Below are positions 6,220-10,047 of a stretch of 10,047 bases of DNA, piece by piece; position 1 is the first letter of the stretch, and every line of letters begins with the position of its first letter. The notes beneath the pieces are model-generated. The model was not told where the DNA came from, did no database searches, and worked only from the letters and a program-made list of their open reading frames with translations. Both the position numbers and the translations under genes were made by a program. The DNA is from an uncultured Thermomicrobiales bacterium (lineage in GTDB: Bacteria > Chloroflexota > Chloroflexia > Thermomicrobiales > UBA6265), in the NCBI GenBank assembly GCA_902806375.1, contig CADCWK010000052.1, positions 1 to 10,047 of the forward strand, written 5' to 3'.

Positions 6220-7137
6220 ATGTTCTTCCATGTCAAGGAACTGCAGTTCGAGGCCCGGCCCGAGCGCCCCGATCCCGTCTATGCCAAGCGTCTACAGGAC
6301 TTGCTCGGCGGCAAGTTCGGTGAGATGACCGTCATGACGAGCTACCTGATGCAGGGCTGGACTTGTCGCGGTCCCCAGAAGTACAAGGACATGCTGCTCG
6401 ACATCGGCACTGAGGAGATGGCCCACGTCGAGATGCTGGCGATCATGATCGCCCGCCTCCTCGAGACAGCGCCGGTCAACGAGCAGGAAGACACCGTCAA
6501 GAGCCTGCCGGTCGTCGGCGCGATCATGGGCGGCTCCGACCCGCGCGATACCATCTTCGCGGGGATGAACCCGCAGCATGAGATCATGGCTGGTCAGGGC
6601 GCGACCTATCAGGACAGCGTCGGTGTCCCCTGGAGCGGGGCCTTCGCGACCTCCAGCGGCAATCTGATGGCCGATTTCCGCTTCAACCTGGCGGTTGAAT
6701 CGCAGGGCAACCTGCAGATCATGCGTCTGTACCAGATGACCGACGACACCGGCGTCCGCAGGATGCTCTCGTTCGCCCTGGCCCGGGACATCATGCACCA
6801 GAACCAGTGGCAGGCGGCGCTCGAGGAGCTCCGGGCCGACGGATTCGGCGATTTCATCGTCCCGAGCACGCTGCCGCTCGACCGCGTGATGCAGTCGCAG
6901 TCGCACACATTCTGGAACTGCTCGCAGGGGACGGACAGCCAGCAGGGGCGCTGGGCGCAGGGCCCGACGCCGGACGGCCTCGGCGAGTTCCAGTATCTCG
7001 CCGATCCGGCGCCGCTCTCGACGGACACTGGCGACCTACCCATATCCGACCCGCGCCTGCACGGCACGGTGCAGCAGCCGATGCCCGCGATGGCGACCGG
7101 CCCCAACCCCAACCCGGACAACGGGAGGCACCAGTAG
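6220..7137 (+). CDS. Manganese catalase
   Basis: This 305-residue non-haem catalase converts hydrogen peroxide to water and oxygen at a di-manganese site in a four-helix ferritin-like bundle, probably in the cytoplasm as a hexamer. The start is the ATG at 6220 (MFFHVKELQFEARPERPDP), the conserved family N-terminus, with AGGAG at 6205-6209. The longer in-frame extension from 6055 is arginine-rich and looks untranslated. Ligand positions agree with those known for the Lactobacillus plantarum enzyme: Glu35 (KFGEMTV), Glu66 and His69 (TEEMAHVE), then Glu160 (NLAVESQGN) and His193 (DIMHQNQ). The last two are shifted by +12 but keep the 33-residue spacing. No signal peptide. The C-terminal tail past about 270 is low-complexity and Pro-rich. 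It is divergent from the LuxR-type regulator and closed by a terminator, so it is probably monocistronic. Confidence 0.96.
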   Translation: MFFHVKELQFEARPERPDPVYAKRLQDLLGGKFGEMTVMTSYLMQGWTCRGPQKYKDMLLDIGTEEMAHVEMLAIMIARLLETAPVNEQEDTVKSLPVVGAIMGGSDPRDTIFAGMNPQHEIMAGQGATYQDSVGVPWSGAFATSSGNLMADFRFNLAVESQGNLQIMRLYQMTDDTGVRRMLSFALARDIMHQNQWQAALEELRADGFGDFIVPSTLPLDRVMQSQSHTFWNCSQGTDSQQGRWAQGPTPDGLGEFQYLADPAPLSTDTGDLPISDPRLHGTVQQPMPAMATGPNPNPDNGRHQ

Positions 7138-7166
7138 CGTCCGTTCCCTGAACGTGAACTGTTGTG

Positions 7167-7210
7167 GAGGCGACCGGAAAGCCAAGTGCTTCCCGGTCGC
7201 CTCGATCTTT
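7167..7210 (+). terminator. Rho-independent-like terminator after the catalase gene
   Basis: An 11-bp GC-rich stem (GAGGCGACCGG 7167-7177 with CCGGTCGCCTC 7193-7203) is extended inside by AAGC/GCTT beyond one mismatch and followed by GATCTTT. It starts 29 nt after the catalase stop codon. The T-run is short, so termination may be incomplete. Confidence 0.75.
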
Positions 7211-7277
7211 CCCATGAGACCTTCCAGCCAGTCCGTATCAGGACGGTCCCAACATCGAGCATCGATGACATTGATAC

Positions 7278-7313
7278 TCGTGGGTTCCCACGATCCAGAC
7301 CCCCTGCTACGAT
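7278..7313 (+). promoter_or_regulatory. Candidate promoter with overlapping operator palindrome
   Basis: A perfect dyad TCGTGGG-TT-CCCACGA (7278-7293) overlaps a weak -35-like TTCCCA (7285-7290), followed at 17 nt by a -10-like TACGAT (7308-7313). It lies between the catalase terminator and the amidohydrolase start and would give a leader of about 65 nt. Overlap of the dyad with the -35 would fit a repressor site. The palindrome is seen; the promoter is inferred. Confidence 0.4.
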
Positions 7314-7386
7314 GGTTCACACGGTCAACGAATGCGCCAGCCGGGTAACCATTTCCGTCCCACCCGGGCCTACCGATGGAGGCTTC

Positions 7387-8406
7387 GTGTTCCAGGATCT
7401 GCACGTCTTCGATGTCCACGCCCACTTCCCGATCCGCGGCGACGTCGCGATGGGCGGCGGCAACAGGACCCGCCAGACGGGTCGAATCGACGACCCGACC
7501 GCCGCCGAGCGGCAGGCATTCCGCCAGCGCCAGCTCGAGCAGACCCGCCACCAGTGGCGGATGGCGTTCGACTTCCCCGAGCCCGAGACCGAGCCCCGCT
7601 CCAGCGAGGAGCAGGCCCAGCGATGGGTGGCCGAACTCGACCGTCACGGGCTGGAGAAGATCGGCTTCGTGACCGGGCGCAACAACGACGAACTTGCCCG
7701 TGTCGTCCAGATGTATCCCGACCGCTTCGTCGGCTTCGCCCACCACGACATCACGGCGCCGGACGCGCCGGCCGAACTGGAGCGGGCCGTCACGGAACTG
7801 GGCCTCAAGGCCCTCAAGCTGTTCGGGCCGATGACCGAAGTCATCATGCACGACCGGTCGCTCTACCCGGTCTGGGAAGTCTGCGAGCGCCTCGGTATCC
7901 CGGTCCTGATCCACTTCGGCATGCAGGGTGCCGCCGGCGGGATCTCCTACCATATGAATATGTCGCCAGCGGTGCTGGAGCCCGTCGCCCGGGACTTCCC
8001 GACGGTCGACTTCATCATCCCCCACTTCGGCATCCAGCACGTCACCGACCTGCTGTTCCTGTGCTGGTCCTGCCCTAACGTCAACGTCGACTCGTCCGGC
8101 TCCAACCAGTGGGTCCGCTGGATGCCGTACAAGCTGACGCTCGAGGATCTGTTCCAGCGCTTCTTCGAGACGATCGGGCCGGAGCGGATCCTGTTCGGCA
8201 GCGACTCGTCCTGGTTCCCGCGCGGCTTCGCCCTCCGCTACCTGCAGGACCAGCTCCGGATCTGCCGGTTCATGAACATGACCCACGACCAGCTCCAGCT
8301 GATCTTCGGCGGCAACGCGGCCCGCATCCTCAAGGTCCCGCTGGTCTCTTCCACCACGACGATCGCTCCCGTCGACGCCACGGCGAACGGCCCGGCTGAC
8401 GGCTAG
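7387..8406 (+). CDS. Amidohydrolase-2 family metal-dependent hydrolase
   Basis: This is a 339-residue TIM-barrel hydrolase or decarboxylase of the ACMSD-related amidohydrolase superfamily. The start is the GTG at 7387 with GGAGG four nt upstream; the open frame continues further 5' through the catalase terminator, so longer starts are rejected. Metal-site motifs are DVHAHFP (His11, His13), LIHFG (His176), IIPHFG (His213) and LFGSDS (Asp273), the expected order for the family. A helical stretch rich in Arg, Gln and Glu (about 38-82) precedes the barrel proper. The C-terminal tail after residue 317 is Ser/Thr/Ala-rich and probably disordered. No signal peptide, so cytoplasmic. The gene precedes a solute-binding protein by 121 bp on the same strand, so its substrate may be related to the imported solute. 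The reaction cannot be stated from sequence alone. Confidence 0.9.
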   Translation: MFQDLHVFDVHAHFPIRGDVAMGGGNRTRQTGRIDDPTAAERQAFRQRQLEQTRHQWRMAFDFPEPETEPRSSEEQAQRWVAELDRHGLEKIGFVTGRNNDELARVVQMYPDRFVGFAHHDITAPDAPAELERAVTELGLKALKLFGPMTEVIMHDRSLYPVWEVCERLGIPVLIHFGMQGAAGGISYHMNMSPAVLEPVARDFPTVDFIIPHFGIQHVTDLLFLCWSCPNVNVDSSGSNQWVRWMPYKLTLEDLFQRFFETIGPERILFGSDSSWFPRGFALRYLQDQLRICRFMNMTHDQLQLIFGGNAARILKVPLVSSTTTIAPVDATANGPADG

Positions 8407-8527
8407 AATTGCCGGACCGACGCTGATCACCCGCATGTGCCGTTGCGTCCGGAAAGGAGTGACCCGTTACCCGCGTCCCGCTAGTTCTCCGATTCCGTCG
8501 TTCATCCATCGCCGGAAGGATCTCCCG

Positions 8528-9913
8528 ATGACTACCCGTGACCGCTCCTCCCGCCGCTCGACCGTTGACCGTCGCCATCTCCTCAAGGCCGGCGCGGCCG
8601 GAGCCGGTGCCCTCGCCGCGACCCGCTTCGGTGGTCGCGCCTTCGCGCAGGACGCCACGCCCGCTACCCCCGCCGACACCGCTTCGGCCCCGACGACGGG
8701 CTTCGCGACCGCCGACCTCCAGGTCAGCGCTCCGACGACGATCCAGTACTGGCAGTACGAACTGGAGTCCAAGACCACGTTCACCAATGAACTGATCCCG
8801 GAGTTCATGGCGGCCAACCCGAACATCACCGTCGAGCACGTCAACTTCCCCTACGACGACTTCCGGCAGCAGGTCGCCGCCGCCGTCCAAGCCGGCGAAG
8901 GCCCCGACGTCCTCAACGTCTACTACGGCTGGATCCCGGCCTACGTCCAGCAGCAGTTCCTCGCCCCGCTGTCCCCAGACATCTTCCCGGCTGCCCAGAT
9001 CGAGTCGGACTTCTACCCGATGGTCACCGCCGCGAAGGTCGCCGACAGCTACTACGCGCTGCCGACCGCCGTCCGGACCCTCGCCCTGTTCTGCAACATG
9101 GACCTCCTCAATGCCGCCGGCGTCCAGCCGCCCACTAACTGGGAGGAGACCGTCGCCGTCGCGAAGGCAACGGTTAAGAAGGAAGGCGACACGTTCATCA
9201 ACGTCGGCATCACCTCCGACATCGGTGGGCAGGGCCACAACTGGTGGCGTGAGGCATTGATCCGGCAGAACGGACTCGTGCCCTACTCCGAGGACAACCG
9301 CACGCTCTACTGGTCCAACCCCGAAGGCGTCGAGGCGTTCAACTACCTCACCTCGTTCCAGATGGAGCACGGTGTCACGCAGGCCGGGTTCCAGACCGAT
9401 GGCCCGACAGCCTTCCAGGTCGGAGCGGCCGCCCTCCACGTCGACGGTTCCTATCGCGTCGGCTCGCTCGCGATCTCGGCGCCGGACCTCAACTACGCGG
9501 TCGTGCCGCTCCCGGCCCACAAGGAGCAGGCCTCGTTCGCGTCGTTCTGGGCCAACACCATCACCCGGAACGCGGCCGAGGGTGACCGGAACATCGCCTC
9601 CATGAAGTTCATCGACTTCATGGCGTCCGAGTCGGTCCAGCGGCGCTGGACCCCGCGCATCGGCGAGCTCCCGGCCCGGCAGGCCCTGTCGTCGCTGCCC
9701 GAGTTCACCAGCAACCCGCGGCTTGCCCCGTTCATCGACTCGCTGCCGTTCTCCTACGCGACGTTCCTGGTCAACGAGGCGGACCTCCGCCAGGCCGTCA
9801 TCGACGCCTACGACCAGGTCACGCTCAACGGCCTCGACGCCGAGTCGGCCATCGCCGAAGCGCAGGCCCGCGTCCAGGCCCAGCTCGACGAGTACTGGGC
9901 GACCTTCGGGTAG
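8528..9913 (+). CDS. Tat-exported extracellular solute-binding protein (ABC sugar-type importer)
   Basis: The 461-residue protein starts at the ATG at 8528, with GGAAGGA seven nt upstream; an in-frame extension to 8435 lacks such a site and would bury the signal. The twin-arginine signal is TVDRRHLLKAG (12-22), followed by an Ala/Gly core and a cleavage site after AFA (residue 40). The mature end QDATPATPADTAS is a short flexible linker. The body matches family 1 solute-binding proteins: TIQYWQYELES near the N-terminus, IPEFMAANPNITVEHV, GEGPDVLNVYYGW, YALPTAVRTLALFCNMDLL and GAAALHVDGSYRVG. It captures a solute, probably a carbohydrate, outside the membrane and hands it to permeases. No lipobox cysteine is seen, so retention is not explained. 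A further gene start follows 109 nt later, consistent with binding protein, permease, permease order. Confidence 0.94.
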   Translation: MTTRDRSSRRSTVDRRHLLKAGAAGAGALAATRFGGRAFAQDATPATPADTASAPTTGFATADLQVSAPTTIQYWQYELESKTTFTNELIPEFMAANPNITVEHVNFPYDDFRQQVAAAVQAGEGPDVLNVYYGWIPAYVQQQFLAPLSPDIFPAAQIESDFYPMVTAAKVADSYYALPTAVRTLALFCNMDLLNAAGVQPPTNWEETVAVAKATVKKEGDTFINVGITSDIGGQGHNWWREALIRQNGLVPYSEDNRTLYWSNPEGVEAFNYLTSFQMEHGVTQAGFQTDGPTAFQVGAAALHVDGSYRVGSLAISAPDLNYAVVPLPAHKEQASFASFWANTITRNAAEGDRNIASMKFIDFMASESVQRRWTPRIGELPARQALSSLPEFTSNPRLAPFIDSLPFSYATFLVNEADLRQAVIDAYDQVTLNGLDAESAIAEAQARVQAQLDEYWATFG

Positions 9914-10022
9914 GGCTGGGGCCGGTCGTCCCTGCTCCGAACGGCCGGGAGCCGGAACGACGTCCCGTGACTCGCCCGTCCATTCCGGACGATCGATTCC
10001 AAACCGGCTGCGTGGAGACCTC
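9914..10022 (+). other. Spacer between binding-protein gene and next gene
   Basis: This 109-nt spacer contains a small hairpin, CGTCC-ATTCC-GGACG, but no T-run. Imperfect stem-loops after a binding-protein gene often reduce permease expression relative to the binding protein; that role is only possible here. Confidence 0.3.
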
Positions 10023-10047
10023 GTGATCGTCATCCCGGCCAGGATGG
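10023..10047 (+). CDS. Start of next gene, probable ABC permease (partial)
   Basis: A GTG at 10023-10025 with GGAG five nt upstream opens a frame of eight codons (MIVIPARM) to the window edge. The position directly after a solute-binding protein suggests a membrane permease subunit. The visible residues are too few to prove it. Confidence 0.45.

Noticed and set aside
7036..8436. A 466-codon open frame on the minus strand opposite the amidohydrolase
   Set aside because: It spans the end of the catalase gene, the terminator and the whole amidohydrolase gene; composition is that of a frame shadow and no motif is recognisable.
8330..10033. A 567-codon open frame on the minus strand opposite the solute-binding protein
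   Set aside because: It is rich in Arg, Gly, Val and Asp with no recognisable domain. The plus strand here encodes a clear solute-binding protein with signal peptide and ribosome site, so this is an antisense shadow from high GC content.

Overview
The window looks like high-GC chromosomal DNA from a free-living bacterium, most probably a Chloroflexota of the Thermomicrobia type. This is an inference from three things: two Tat-exported proteins whose mature N-termini start with a QDATP-type linker, a MalT-like ATPase/LuxR regulator of the kind common in that group, and a fused MauE-thioredoxin protein. No rRNA, tRNA, CRISPR array or insertion sequence was seen.

Left half (1-5597, all genes on the minus strand). 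Reading in the direction of transcription, this half holds: a large STAND-ATPase/TPR/LuxR-type transcription regulator (3156-5597); an exported pentapeptide-repeat protein that is split into two frames by a -1 shift (2365-2909); a membrane protein fusing a MauE/DoxX-like domain to a TlpA-like thioredoxin domain (1035-2117); and the 5' part of a Tat-exported protein of unknown function that runs off the left edge (1-520). The pentapeptide gene and the Tat-protein gene are each preceded by almost the same promoter module. Each module has two GTAC-centred half-sites 23-24 bp apart, then a -35-like and a -10-like box at 17 bp spacing. This suggests a small co-regulated set, and the neighbouring LuxR-type protein is the obvious candidate activator.

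Centre (5598-6219). This is a 622-bp divergent intergenic region, less GC-rich than the genes around it. It contains a perfect 28-bp palindrome and no convincing gene.

Right half (6220-10047, all genes on the plus strand). This half holds a manganese catalase (6220-7137) closed by a hairpin terminator, an amidohydrolase-2 family metal hydrolase (7387-8406) with its own candidate promoter and operator palindrome, a Tat-exported extracellular solute-binding protein of a sugar-type ABC importer (8528-9913), and the first codons of a further gene (10023 onward), probably the cognate permease. The first gene handles peroxide. The rest look like uptake and hydrolysis of an organic substrate, whose identity the sequence does not show.
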